A DNA stretch of 64,000 nt from an uncultured Planctomycetaceae bacterium (lineage in GTDB: Bacteria > Planctomycetota > Planctomycetia > Planctomycetales > Planctomycetaceae), in the NCBI GenBank assembly GCA_937916515.1, contig CALFSX010000236.1, positions 1 through 64,000 of the forward strand, read 5' to 3'. The notes under the pieces are model-generated. The model was not told the DNA's origin. It searched no databases and worked only from the letters and a program-made list of their open reading frames with translations. Positions 17,414-26,624 of the stretch are shown piece by piece. Position 1 is the stretch's first letter. Each line of letters starts with the position of its first letter. The translations under genes were made by a program, and so were the position numbers.

Positions 17414-18733
17414 ATGGACACACCTGTTGAACAAACGTGGAACAACGTCCCCTGCCCCGGCTGCGCCTGCGTATGCGACGACATTACGCTGAAACGAAGC
17501 ACCGCAGGCCAGTTGCTGTTTTCCGCAAAGTGCGAGCTGGGCGAATCATGGTTTCAAAACCACGCCGATGGCTCCTACCATTCCGCAACGATTGACGGAA
17601 AACCGGCCGAACAAAGTGCTGCCATCAATCATGCGGCCAACATACTGAATACTGCGAATTACCCGTTGATCTACGGCCTGTCCCGCAGTTCCACGCCTGG
17701 CCAGCGAGCGGCCGTTAGACTTGCCGAACAACTTCGCGGAGCATTGGACACCACCGCGTCGCTTTGTCATGGCCCTTCGATCATGGCGTTGCAGGAAGTC
17801 GGCGAAGTCACTTCCACGTTGGGCGAAATTCGCAACCGAGCCGACCCGGTTATCTTCTGGGGTTGCAACCCCGGAAGCTCACACCCACGACACGCCGAAC
17901 GCTACTCCGTGTTTCCGGAAGGCCGGTATGTTCGAGGCGGCCGCAGCGATCGGAAAATCGTGATGATCGGTGAAGCTGACCTGGTTCATGATTGGCGACT
18001 TGATCAGAACGGCAGCCAACCCGATCTGGTCATTCCACTGGAACCAGGAACCGACTTTGAAACCGTATTGAAACTGCAGTTACTGCTGAAAGGATCATCA
18101 AACGTCAACGCATCCAGTGAACTGCATCAGCTGATGCAGATGATGCGATCGTGTAACTATGGAGTCGTCTTTTTCGGGCTGGGACTGGCCAAAACCAGCA
18201 TGTGGACGTCTGACGCAGGTTCGAACACGGGACATATCGATGTCGCAGCACTGCTGAAACTGGTTTCCGACCTGAACGCGATCACGCGATTTACGGCGCG
18301 TCGTATGAGACTTCAAGGAGACGTTTCCGGAGCCGACAGCGTCCTGTGCTGGCAAACGGGCTACCCTTTCGGCGTCGATTTTTCTAGAGGCTACCCTCGC
18401 TACAACCCCGGCGAATATACGGCCAACGAACTACTGGAACGTGGCGACGCCGACGCAGCAGTGCTGATTGGCACAGAAACCGTAAAGTTCTTCTCCGATG
18501 AAGCGAAAGCTCAACTGAAGAACATTCCAACAATCGTCATTGACTACCCGAATTGCATGCCGGACTTTCAGCCCAACGTACACATCACCACCGCCGTCTA
18601 CGGCATCCACGCTGCTGGCACGATCTATCGGATGGACAACGTTCCACTGTCAACCCACAAACTCTGGGACAGCGAACTGCCAACCGACGAATTCGTCCTG
18701 AATGCAATCAGCGACCTGTGCTCCTGGAATTGA
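17414..18733 (+). CDS. fhcB: Formylmethanofuran dehydrogenase subunit B homologue (formyltransferase/hydrolase complex)
   Basis: The protein has 439 residues. The N-terminal iron-sulfur motif C14-x2-C17-x-C19-x-C21, with C40 further on, matches the FwdB [4Fe-4S] site. S-L-C118-H-G-P-S matches the molybdenum/tungsten-ligating cysteine region of FwdB. The rest is the molybdopterin oxidoreductase-like fold without its N-terminal extension. In aerobic methylotrophs and planctomycetes the FhcABCD complex turns formyl-tetrahydromethanopterin into formate, and the B subunit is thought to have lost redox activity there; both cysteine sites appear retained here. FhcA, FhcC and FhcD are not in the window, so the gene is a single scattered member of the pathway. 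Confidence 0.88.
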   Translation: MDTPVEQTWNNVPCPGCACVCDDITLKRSTAGQLLFSAKCELGESWFQNHADGSYHSATIDGKPAEQSAAINHAANILNTANYPLIYGLSRSSTPGQRAAVRLAEQLRGALDTTASLCHGPSIMALQEVGEVTSTLGEIRNRADPVIFWGCNPGSSHPRHAERYSVFPEGRYVRGGRSDRKIVMIGEADLVHDWRLDQNGSQPDLVIPLEPGTDFETVLKLQLLLKGSSNVNASSELHQLMQMMRSCNYGVVFFGLGLAKTSMWTSDAGSNTGHIDVAALLKLVSDLNAITRFTARRMRLQGDVSGADSVLCWQTGYPFGVDFSRGYPRYNPGEYTANELLERGDADAAVLIGTETVKFFSDEAKAQLKNIPTIVIDYPNCMPDFQPNVHITTAVYGIHAAGTIYRMDNVPLSTHKLWDSELPTDEFVLNAISDLCSWN

Positions 18734-18984
18734 ATAAAACAACCCCATCTGGAACGAGCAACACATTGGGTGGTACCGTCAGACTTCCCACCAAGTGAGT
18801 CGCAGAGCGACGACGTGTAGCAATTTCACATGCCGTCGATCCGCGACTGTGAGAGAGCAAATACCAAATCACGACTCCTGTCAAACGCCATGGAATGTGC
18901 GGTCGTGAAGTCATGTATTGCTGGCAATCCATCAATCAGATTCGGGACTATTCCTCTCCATAGCCGACTCGGGCAGACCAGACT

Positions 18985-20520
18985 TCATTTAACTGGCTTT
19001 CCTGTTTTCGCCTTTGCGTTCTTCTTTGGCTTCGCAGCTTCCCTAACTGGTGGCAGCCCATCGTCCGGCTGATTCCATAAGCGATAGGGGTCATCCAACC
19101 GACGCATTTCGGACAGCAGCAAGGCTTCCATTTCTGCCAGCTTTTCTGAGTAAGCCGGATCCTCTGCAAGGTCCTTCAACTTTGGGTCATCCTTGCCATG
19201 TTCGTTCAAATATTCGTTTGGGTTTTCTGCCAAATTGAACAACTGAGTTTCACGAACTTTGCCATCCAGAACATCGTACTTAATCAGCTTCCAGTCGCCC
19301 TGCCGTACGCATCGCATGCCCGGCTTGGTCCCGCCGTTATAAACTCCAAACAGAGTATTTCGGACGATCTCTTCTTCGCCCATCAGCACGGGCTTGAAGC
19401 TCACGCCTTCGCTGGTTTCCGGAATCTGGACACCAGCCAAATCACAAATCGTCGACAGGCTATCCAGCAGATAAATGTTGCCTGTGGCGCGAGTCCCCGG
19501 CTTGATTCCCGGGCCCTTCACAATAAACGGAACTCGCCAGGTATGCTGGTAAAGGTTCTGCTTGCCCTGCAATCCGTGACGCCCAATCGCCATACCGTGA
19601 TCCGCCGTATAGACGATGTAGGTGTTTTCCAACTCGCCCATCGCTTCCAGCTTCGCCAGCACTTTTCCGACCTGAATATCGATGTTTTCGCTGCACGCAA
19701 ACTCTCGACCAAGCTCGTTGCGAATTGTCCGCTCGTCTCGATTCTCCCAAACACCACTCACGGACACTTCATCGCGCAGGCCCGGATGACCATGATGAAA
19801 CGGGTGCTTTGCAAGATAATTGATTGGCAGTGCGGGCTGCTTCGGATGAATCGCAGGCAGTTTGTTTTTGTCAGTGTGATTGACGGCTCCGTACTTAGCC
19901 AGAAGTTCAGGAGTGCCATCGCGAGTATCATGCGGATGTGAGAAACCGAAGTAGATCAGAAACGGATCTTCATCTTTGGTCGCTTCGCGACTATCCAGAT
20001 ATTCCAACACCTGCTTACCGTGCCACGCACTTCCGCTTTCTTCGGTACCGCCTCGTTTTGTGGCATCTTTCACCACCGTGAATTTCTTATTGGCAGCCGA
20101 ATAGCTATTACCCTGCTTGCAAGTACGCATCGTGTCATAGCCAGCCTTGTTGAAGACAGCAGCCATCACGTTATCTTCAATGTTCTTCGGGCATGTCTTT
20201 TGCCCGGGGCCGATTGGAAGATGCCAGACTGTTCTTCCAGTCATCACCATATGACGTGACGGAGTACAGACGGCTCCACTGAATGAGCCCATATGATAGG
20301 CTCCATCCAGAACCATTCCTTCTGCTGCCAGCCGGTCAATATTGGGTGTTTCCAATTCTGACTTGTCGTTGTAGACCTTCAGATCAAACGGCGACTGATC
20401 GTCAACGATGATAAACAGAATATTGGGTCGCTTGACCTGCGATTCTGCGGCCTGAGCTATGCTGACTGCAAAACAAACAAGAAGACCCGCAGCAACGCAG
20501 GCAGATAATCGTTTTCGCAT
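18985..20520 (-). CDS. Secreted sulfatase, formylglycine type
   Basis: The protein has 511 residues with a signal peptide (cleavage near I-A-Q-A-A, residue 25). The metal-binding start is N-I-L-F-I-I-V-D-D-Q (33-42). The formylglycine motif is canonical: C85-T-P-S-R89, followed by M-V-M-T-G-R. Later metal and substrate residues include the D-H-G-M segment (Y-T-A-D-H-G-M-A-I-G). This is a type I sulfatase that hydrolyses sulfate esters, probably of a polysaccharide. The tail is Lys/Ala-rich. It is divergently transcribed from the sulfatase-esterase fusion (274-base shared upstream region), suggesting joint control and use on the same substrate. Confidence 0.92.
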   Translation of the reverse strand: MRKRLSACVAAGLLVCFAVSIAQAAESQVKRPNILFIIVDDQSPFDLKVYNDKSELETPNIDRLAAEGMVLDGAYHMGSFSGAVCTPSRHMVMTGRTVWHLPIGPGQKTCPKNIEDNVMAAVFNKAGYDTMRTCKQGNSYSAANKKFTVVKDATKRGGTEESGSAWHGKQVLEYLDSREATKDEDPFLIYFGFSHPHDTRDGTPELLAKYGAVNHTDKNKLPAIHPKQPALPINYLAKHPFHHGHPGLRDEVSVSGVWENRDERTIRNELGREFACSENIDIQVGKVLAKLEAMGELENTYIVYTADHGMAIGRHGLQGKQNLYQHTWRVPFIVKGPGIKPGTRATGNIYLLDSLSTICDLAGVQIPETSEGVSFKPVLMGEEEIVRNTLFGVYNGGTKPGMRCVRQGDWKLIKYDVLDGKVRETQLFNLAENPNEYLNEHGKDDPKLKDLAEDPAYSEKLAEMEALLLSEMRRLDDPYRLWNQPDDGLPPVREAAKPKKNAKAKTGKPVK

Positions 20521-20794
20521 ATTGGAGTTTCCAAAAGATTGGTTCAGAAGTGACCAACATTATGACGAGCCGTCTTCGATCGGCAACCAAGTGACGAACA
20601 GCAAGCTTTCTGGCCGCCAAATCGCTGACGATCAACATCTGAAACAGGCAGCACAGCAACGAAAGCAGATCAATTCACTCGCCCGCGTTCTCGATAGCCT
20701 GCCACCCGGTCTGACAATAGACTGTATTGCTTGATCAACGCGATTAAGCCAACAGCAAATCGCACAACCAACTTCAACTGTGTGAACCATCGCT

Positions 20795-23014
20795 ATGCGA
20801 AGACTCAATATTTCATCAGCTCTGCTGGTCGCTTTGGCCAGTACGTTCTCACAAGCTGCAGAAACAGAGTCCATCACGGGCCCCAACATCCTGCTGATAA
20901 TGGCCGACGATATCGGGATCGAGGGCCTTGGTTGCTATGGCGGAAACTCCTATCGCACACCCAATCTGGATCGAATGGCGGCTGAAGGAATTCGATTCAC
21001 AAACGCGTACGCTCAACCGCTCTGCTCGCCAACGCGAATTCAGCTGATGACCGGCAAGTATAACCATCGCAACTGGAAGTACTTTGGCATTCTTGACCCG
21101 AAAGAAAAAACGTTCGGCCATCTGCTGAAATCAGCTGGCTACGCGACCGGCATCTTCGGCAAGTGGCAACTGCAATCGTACGATCCGCCAGACCTGCCAA
21201 ATTCAGCCGAACGTCGCGGCACGGGCATGCACCCCAAAGATGCGGGCTTCGATGAATACGCCTTGTTTCACGCACTGCACACTGAAGACAAAGGTTCGCG
21301 TTATGCTAACCCAACCATGCTGGAAGGCACGTCTGGTGCTGCAGGCGAACTGAAAACGTACGACGGAAAATACGGTGAAGACATCTGGGTAGACAAGATC
21401 GTTGACTTCTTTGACCGTCACAAAGACCAGTCCACGTTCGTCTACTATCCGATGGCATTGCCGCACCATCCGTTTGAACCCACACCAGACAGTGACGGTT
21501 GGGATCCGCAGAACATTCCGCTACAGGACGTCGGATTTTTCAAGGATATGGTCGAGTACATGGACACAACGGTCGGCCGCCTATTGCAGAAGCTTCAGGA
21601 CAAAAATCTTCGAGACAACACGCTGGTGTTGTTTTACGCGGACAACGGTTGCCATCAGAAAGTCGTTTCCACACTAACAGACGGCCGTTCAATTACGGGC
21701 GGAAAGGCAATGACAACTCAAACGGCAATCCACGTGCCGTTGATCGCCCACTGGCCGGGCCACATTTCGCCCGGTACTTGTGATGACATTGTCGACGCTT
21801 CCGACTTTGTTCCAACTCTGATGCAACTGTCGCAAGCAAAGCCGCTTCACGCCGTCACCACGGATGGCACCAGCTTTGCCCCGCAAATTTCCGGCCAACA
21901 GGGAACTCCGCGAGAAGCCGCTTTCTTCTGGTACGATCCTCGGCCAGGCTGGGATAAAGAACGATTCCGACGCAGTGTCTTTGCAGTGGACCATCATTAC
22001 AAACTGTTTCGCAACGGAAGACTCTATCGCCTGACGGACAAGCCGTTGGAAGAAATCGCCGTCGCCCCCCTGAAGATGACCGACGCAGACAACGCGGCCA
22101 GAACAAAACTGCTCAGCGTGATCGAACGCATAGTGGCCGACGGAGATGAACCGCCGCTTGTCGATGCCTACGGCAAACCAGAACACGACCTGCTGCACTT
22201 TCCCGATGACAGAAAACAATCTGACTTTATCTGCGATGACCTGCTTAAGGCTGCAAAAAAACTTAGCTACGGATCAGAACCAGAACAGCAACTTTGGATC
22301 TTCACCCCTCTGGATGTCGTCAAGAACGAACTGAGGCCATGTGTCTTCTTCATCCATGGCGGTGGCTGGAGCGGCCATCCACGATTACTTGCCGCTCAGG
22401 CTGCTTATCTGCAACGTCGAGGCTACACCACCGTTTCCATTCACTTTCGTCCGCCAACTAAAGGACTCACACCGCACGATACACTTCGAGATGCTCGAAT
22501 GGCTTACCGATGGATTGTCGAACACGGTCGAAAACATCACATCGACGCAGACAAAATTGTCGTATCCGGTGGTTCCGCAGGAGGCCACCTATCGCTGGCG
22601 CTTAGCACAATCAACTTACCAGACGATCCTGTGATCGAGCACCCTCCGAAGGGGTACGTGCTGTTCAATCCGGTAATCGATATTGTGGATGGCTGGGCGG
22701 CAGGTCGAAAAAAGTGTGAGGCTGCTGGCATTGATCCACAAAGCTTTTCACCCGCGCACCATGTTCGCAGCCAGTTGCCTCCCACGCTGATTCTTAGTGG
22801 CGAGCAGGACCCATTGATTCCTCCACCACTGATTCAGGCATTTCAAAAGCGAATGGTTGAAGCTGGCAACCGATGTGAATTTATCGAATACCCCGGTGCG
22901 GGACACGGTTTCTTCAACTATGGCAAAGAACGCAATCAATTCTTCCAATGGACCATGTGGGCCTTCGAAGATTTTCTGTCCGGAAGTGCCGACAAACCCG
23001 GCGTGCTGGAATAA
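20795..23014 (+). CDS. Sulfatase fused to alpha/beta-hydrolase esterase
   Basis: The protein has 739 residues with a signal peptide (about 1-21). Residues 29-450 are a type I sulfatase with N-I-L-L-I-M-A-D-D (31-39) and formylglycine motif C77-S-P-T-R81. Residues 495-735 are an alpha/beta hydrolase of the acetyl-xylan/feruloyl esterase-like group: oxyanion H-G-G-G (521-524), nucleophile Ser594 in G-G-S-A-G-G, an acidic candidate in G-E-Q-D-P (669-673) and His704 in G-A-G-H-G-F. One polypeptide could therefore remove both sulfate and acyl groups from a decorated polysaccharide. It lies between another sulfatase and a SASA-type acetylesterase. No frameshift separates the halves. Confidence 0.9.
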   Translation: MRRLNISSALLVALASTFSQAAETESITGPNILLIMADDIGIEGLGCYGGNSYRTPNLDRMAAEGIRFTNAYAQPLCSPTRIQLMTGKYNHRNWKYFGILDPKEKTFGHLLKSAGYATGIFGKWQLQSYDPPDLPNSAERRGTGMHPKDAGFDEYALFHALHTEDKGSRYANPTMLEGTSGAAGELKTYDGKYGEDIWVDKIVDFFDRHKDQSTFVYYPMALPHHPFEPTPDSDGWDPQNIPLQDVGFFKDMVEYMDTTVGRLLQKLQDKNLRDNTLVLFYADNGCHQKVVSTLTDGRSITGGKAMTTQTAIHVPLIAHWPGHISPGTCDDIVDASDFVPTLMQLSQAKPLHAVTTDGTSFAPQISGQQGTPREAAFFWYDPRPGWDKERFRRSVFAVDHHYKLFRNGRLYRLTDKPLEEIAVAPLKMTDADNAARTKLLSVIERIVADGDEPPLVDAYGKPEHDLLHFPDDRKQSDFICDDLLKAAKKLSYGSEPEQQLWIFTPLDVVKNELRPCVFFIHGGGWSGHPRLLAAQAAYLQRRGYTTVSIHFRPPTKGLTPHDTLRDARMAYRWIVEHGRKHHIDADKIVVSGGSAGGHLSLALSTINLPDDPVIEHPPKGYVLFNPVIDIVDGWAAGRKKCEAAGIDPQSFSPAHHVRSQLPPTLILSGEQDPLIPPPLIQAFQKRMVEAGNRCEFIEYPGAGHGFFNYGKERNQFFQWTMWAFEDFLSGSADKPGVLE

Positions 23015-23048
23015 CCTGCGGGGGAAACAAACGTCATTCGCGCGACAA

Positions 23049-23963
23049 TCAAGGCGAAACAGGGTTAACAGTCGCATCTGCGTTGTCAAAAGCCAACAGA
23101 TTTTCGGCAAACAAACGACCGACCATCAAAGTGCCGGCAGTATCAAAGTGCGCGGCATTGGCGATTGAGGCTTCCGAAGTATCGACATATCGACACAACG
23201 GACCGGCCGCAGCGCAGTCTCTCTGAGCCTGCACAATGGCTGGCATGAATTTGTTTTTGCCCTGCTGAAATCGAGTATTCACGGCAACGAGTGCTTTCAG
23301 ATCCGGAGCATTCAGTTGCTTCCGCAGTTCGGCAAGCATCTGCTGAAGACGCTTCGCGTACAAGGGTGCATCGATTTCGTTGGCATCACTTTCGCCCTGC
23401 ACCCACAAGATCGCCCGCGGACGCAGTTTAAGATTCTTCAACTCAGCCGCAGCAACAGCGGCCTGAATTTCGGAAACCATCGTTCGAAAACACGCGCCGG
23501 ATTCACTGTCCGACTTTGGATCCCAGTCCTTGCCAAGCCCTGTTCCGCTGAATGCTGTTTTAACGATAGCCAGCTTCTGCTGATGGCGCTTCTGCCACTC
23601 TCGCGCAAAGCCGATTTCAGGGCCGAAACCGCCGTCCGCCTGAGCAAAATTTCCATACTGACGATCGCGACGCGGCTTAATCGGGTTACCCAAATACTGC
23701 ACCTGAAGATGTGTCCATTGATGATTGCTGCTGGAATCGTGTTCGTCCGGAGGCGGATCTCCCGTTCTCCACCAAAACAACACTTCCCTATCCGAAGCAT
23801 CCGCTGGCAATTCGGAAGGTTTTGCATCATAGCCCACAGCATTGGACTGCCCGGCCACGATTACCAGATCCAAAATTTGTGGTTCGTCCGCAAAAGTGAA
23901 CTTAGCTTGCAGCAAACAGACGAACACAAGCACCGACTTCGAATACATTTTCATGCGAATCAT
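23049..23963 (-). CDS. Secreted SASA/CE6-type carbohydrate acetylesterase
   Basis: The protein has 304 residues from the ATG at 23963, which is preceded by GGGAGAG; other in-frame starts lie upstream and just downstream. It has a signal peptide ending near F-T-F-A-D. The SGNH-like domain of the sialate O-acetylesterase family shows the nucleophile in V-A-G-Q-S40-N, the W-V-Q-G-E-S-D-A block, and a terminal D/H pair in A-H-F-D. These enzymes remove acetyl groups from sugars. It ends 35 bases from the sulfatase-esterase fusion in convergent orientation, completing a deacylation and desulfation cluster. Confidence 0.85.
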   Translation of the reverse strand: MIRMKMYSKSVLVFVCLLQAKFTFADEPQILDLVIVAGQSNAVGYDAKPSELPADASDREVLFWWRTGDPPPDEHDSSSNHQWTHLQVQYLGNPIKPRRDRQYGNFAQADGGFGPEIGFAREWQKRHQQKLAIVKTAFSGTGLGKDWDPKSDSESGACFRTMVSEIQAAVAAAELKNLKLRPRAILWVQGESDANEIDAPLYAKRLQQMLAELRKQLNAPDLKALVAVNTRFQQGKNKFMPAIVQAQRDCAAAGPLCRYVDTSEASIANAAHFDTAGTLMVGRLFAENLLAFDNADATVNPVSP

Positions 23964-23993
23964 AATCTCTCCCTCTCTCCGGATCCGAAGGCC

Positions 23994-24202
23994 TGACAAG
24001 GGCCTCGCCCAACGCCACATACCCGCCCCCAACCGTCATTCCCGCGAATGCGGGAATGACGAAAGCGTCAACGCGCTTTGCATAGGTGGATGCCCCGTTC
24101 ATTGTATAGCGTAGCACGCGGCAGCAGATGAAACGTTCTAATCGCCGAGCCACTCCGTTGTCGCTACGAGCAATATGCACATCTTTTTAGGTAATTCTCT
24201 AA
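23994..24202. repeat. Dispersed repeat, copy D (interrupted)
   Basis: The left end (GACAAGGGCCTCGCCC, from 23994) and the right core (AAACGTTCTAATCGCCGAGC, 24131-24150, continuing to TCGCTACGA at 24169) match copies at 40731, 49541 and 54481. About 110 bases between them are unrelated and include a separate palindrome (24034-24061). The tail near CTCTAA (to 24202) includes the stop codon of the minus-strand gene ending at 24199. Confidence 0.8.
24034..24061. repeat. Perfect 12-bp palindrome nested in the repeat
   Basis: CGTCATTCCCGC (24034-24045) pairs exactly with GCGGGAATGACG (24050-24061) around GAAT. The core ATTCCCGC...GCGGGAAT is a widespread bacterial REP-like motif (compare Neisseria dRS3). 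Here it sits inside the gap of dispersed repeat copy D. Confidence 0.8.
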
Positions 24203-25587
24203 GGAAGGCGAACTCTGGTGCCATACAAACACAGATCTCGAAACAGCTTCAGATCAACATCAAAACTCAGAAAGTAACCATCGTTGACAAGAAACCCACC
24301 GGACCGCACGTGCCCAATCCCGACAAGTGGCGATCCAACGGTAATTGCCTCAATGCTGAAATCGTCCGGACGAGTCCACTCAATCGCTTGATCGGGGTCC
24401 ACTTCCAATAGAAAAATCCAGTCGGTCACGGTTTCCGTAGAAAACGTGCCCGCTTTTTCTCTTCCCCAAACTGTTCCTGGGCCATCCGGTTTTTGGTAAA
24501 CGGTCATGCCAACCTGAGTAGCGACTCCCGGACATTCATAAACCTGGGGCATGCTGTCAAGCAGTTTCCTGTTGTGAGAACTGTCCCATGGCTCCTTCAG
24601 GCGAAACTTGCGGTACAGCGTCTCTTCGCCAATCAGCGGCAGAATATGCACGCGCCAACTTAGCAGCTTCGTATCAGGAACGACTTGAGCTCTGGCGGAC
24701 TTCGATTCCTTTTTCTCAAGCATGTCCTTGAAGTCCTGCAACAACTGAGCCTCTTTCTGTGAGCGAGTCTTGATCAGACCGTCATAGATTTTCTCCATAT
24801 GAGCAATCGCCTGCACTTCTTCGGCATCGGGTTCACGTCCGGCCAATGCACGTGCCGTTGACGGCGGCAGATCTCCACTACTGAGTGCGATGGAATCCAG
24901 AAAATCCTTAACAACGCCATCAACCTGGCTGTAATCCAGATCCCCCGGCACTTCAATCTGGAACAGGTACATGGAAACATCCAACAAATAGACTCGAATA
25001 GCAATGCGATTGGGGCATGTACTAAAGCCGGTGATCGAATCGGCCTGAAACTCATACTCAACGCCCGGACAAGCAAAGTCTGTTATCAGCCTGGAAGACT
25101 TGACGGATGAGTTCTGCCGCTGCGAAAGAATAGACTCCGCCGCCTCGTGCAAAACCTTTTCTGCATTCTTTAACTTTCGTTTGGCTGAGGTCGGGTATTT
25201 CAGCTGAGTAACCCGAAAAATAATGCCCTGATTCGTTGAGACCTCGACAACCTCAACATCCATTTTCCCATAGGCTCCAGACGTCGATAACGTAGAAAGG
25301 CCGGATCGTCCTTCTGGAACATTGTAGGCAAACACACCATCGCCCGTTTTGCTTTGATACGGTTGTCCCGGCTTGCCAGCATCCTGCGGTGAATTGAAAC
25401 CCGCCATATTGTTTCGTATGGATGCTTCAATTTTATTCTGAATATCACGAGCTGCGTTACTTACAGCGGCCTCAGCCATCGATTCGCCACCAGAAAACTT
25501 TGGTTGCGGGGGAATCGAGAATCGGTCAGAGCCAGCCGGAACATTCGGCTCAGGTATGTTGGCCGCCAAAGATCCGTCTGCAGGCAT
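24199..25587 (-). CDS. DUF1559-like domain protein, downstream part of an amber-interrupted gene
   Basis: This open part has 462 codons. It contains a long unassigned middle region and a C-terminal DUF1559-like section with L-L-S-W-R-V-H-I-L-P-L-I-G (about 305-320), W-D-S-S-H-N-R and C-P-G, as in planctomycete DUF1559 proteins. The first ATG (25587) lacks a ribosome site. Reading upstream, the same frame continues without a break through a Gln/Pro-rich linker to a single TAG at 25630 and then into the zinc-ribbon protein. It is therefore probably the back half of one gene of about 672 codons. Its own stop lies inside dispersed repeat copy D. Confidence 0.65.
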   Translation of the reverse strand: MPADGSLAANIPEPNVPAGSDRFSIPPQPKFSGGESMAEAAVSNAARDIQNKIEASIRNNMAGFNSPQDAGKPGQPYQSKTGDGVFAYNVPEGRSGLSTLSTSGAYGKMDVEVVEVSTNQGIIFRVTQLKYPTSAKRKLKNAEKVLHEAAESILSQRQNSSVKSSRLITDFACPGVEYEFQADSITGFSTCPNRIAIRVYLLDVSMYLFQIEVPGDLDYSQVDGVVKDFLDSIALSSGDLPPSTARALAGREPDAEEVQAIAHMEKIYDGLIKTRSQKEAQLLQDFKDMLEKKESKSARAQVVPDTKLLSWRVHILPLIGEETLYRKFRLKEPWDSSHNRKLLDSMPQVYECPGVATQVGMTVYQKPDGPGTVWGREKAGTFSTETVTDWIFLLEVDPDQAIEWTRPDDFSIEAITVGSPLVGIGHVRSGGFLVNDGYFLSFDVDLKLFRDLCLYGTRVRLP

Positions 25588-25629
25588 CTCAGCGTCGTGC
25601 TGCCCTTGCGGCTGAACCGGAGCCGAAGA

Positions 25630-25632
25630 CTA
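25630..25632 (-). other. In-frame amber codon splitting one reading frame
   Basis: The minus-strand codons around it read Q-Q-Q-A-Q-stop-S-S-A-P-V-Q-P-Q. The sequence on both sides is the same Gln/Pro/Ala-rich linker and the frame is unchanged. One C-to-T change in a CAG codon would explain it. Options are a pseudogene, readthrough, or a sequence error. Confidence 0.75.
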
Positions 25633-26217
25633 CTGTGCTTGCTGCTGCTCTGGAGCAGGCGACGATGTGTCAGCAACCATATCAACATTACCGCCACCAG
25701 CAACATCAGCGCTGTCAACTGCGGCTACGGTTTCGGAAGGGCTTTGTAGCCACCAATACAATCCACCTCCTGCGGCTCCCAGCCCCAGAAACGCGGCCAG
25801 CAACATCACCACAACCAGGGGCTTGCCACCACCATCAGACTTCGCTTGCTTTCGGCGAGCCCCCGCCCTGGAAGCTTTTGCCGTTCGCTTACCACGCGGC
25901 ATCGCTGGCTGATAGTCAGGCTGATCATCATTGAAGCCGTAGTCATCATAGTCGTCTTTTTTGCCAGTACGACGCGAGGCACTTTTGCCTGGCGAACCGG
26001 GCCGGGCTTTCGCACCGGGTGAAGCACCAGCACGTTTTGTCGCCGGACTTTTCGACTGACGAGAAGACGGCGCAGCTCCTGAACTTATTACTGCAGATCG
26101 AAGCACAAATGCGTGGCGGCAACCAGGACATCTGCCTTTACGGCCATCCAAAGTCTCCTGCTTCGCCTTCAACGTTTTCCCGCAGTCGGGGCACTTTACA
26201 AGAGCTGTTGAGTCCAT
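25630..26217 (-). CDS. Zinc-ribbon membrane protein, upstream part of the amber-interrupted gene
   Basis: The protein has 195 residues from the ATG at 26217, which places an MJ0042-like zinc ribbon at the N-terminus (C-P-D-C ... C-P-G-C, within residues 9-35). A charged Arg/Lys/Asp linker follows, then a single transmembrane helix (P-L-V-V-V-M-L-L-A-A-F-L-G-L-G, about 130-152) and a Ser/Pro/Gln-rich segment ending at the amber codon. A cytoplasmic zinc ribbon, one helix and an external DUF1559-like part would make a complete single-pass protein if the stop were read through. Confidence 0.7.
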   Translation of the reverse strand: MDSTALVKCPDCGKTLKAKQETLDGRKGRCPGCRHAFVLRSAVISSGAAPSSRQSKSPATKRAGASPGAKARPGSPGKSASRRTGKKDDYDDYGFNDDQPDYQPAMPRGKRTAKASRAGARRKQAKSDGGGKPLVVVMLLAAFLGLGAAGGGLYWWLQSPSETVAAVDSADVAGGGNVDMVADTSSPAPEQQQAQ

Positions 26218-26624
26218 AAACCAAAACACTTTCAAGGGATCCAGAACACAAATTCCGAGCCGCTCCAACGGTCACAAACGCGTTCGCCTGTTCAGGTCGT
26301 CAACTCGTTTGGTGCCACGGAACGGCAGTGCAGGAATTCGAAATGCAGATTGATCGCAGACCGCACCGAAACGAACACCAGATCGCTAAAACGTACGCGA
26401 CAGTCTTCCAATCAACCAAGGCTATTCAATAGTCAACCAGCGTTGAACAATACAGAATACCCATAACAACACCCGCATTGCACCCCTCAGGCAAGAACTA
26501 CCACACACGCCCTTAATCCACCCCCTAAAACCGCACGCAGCACTTCAAAACAGCCACACACCAACGTGAACATTCGCTCAATCAAACACGAAAAAACGTG
26601 GAAAAGAGGCATCTGCCGGGGCAA
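26218..26624. other. Intergenic, C/A-rich on the plus strand
   Basis: There are 407 bases between two minus-strand genes. From about 26460 to 26580 the plus strand is unusually C- and A-rich and poor in G. No gene or hairpin was recognised. Confidence 0.5.
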
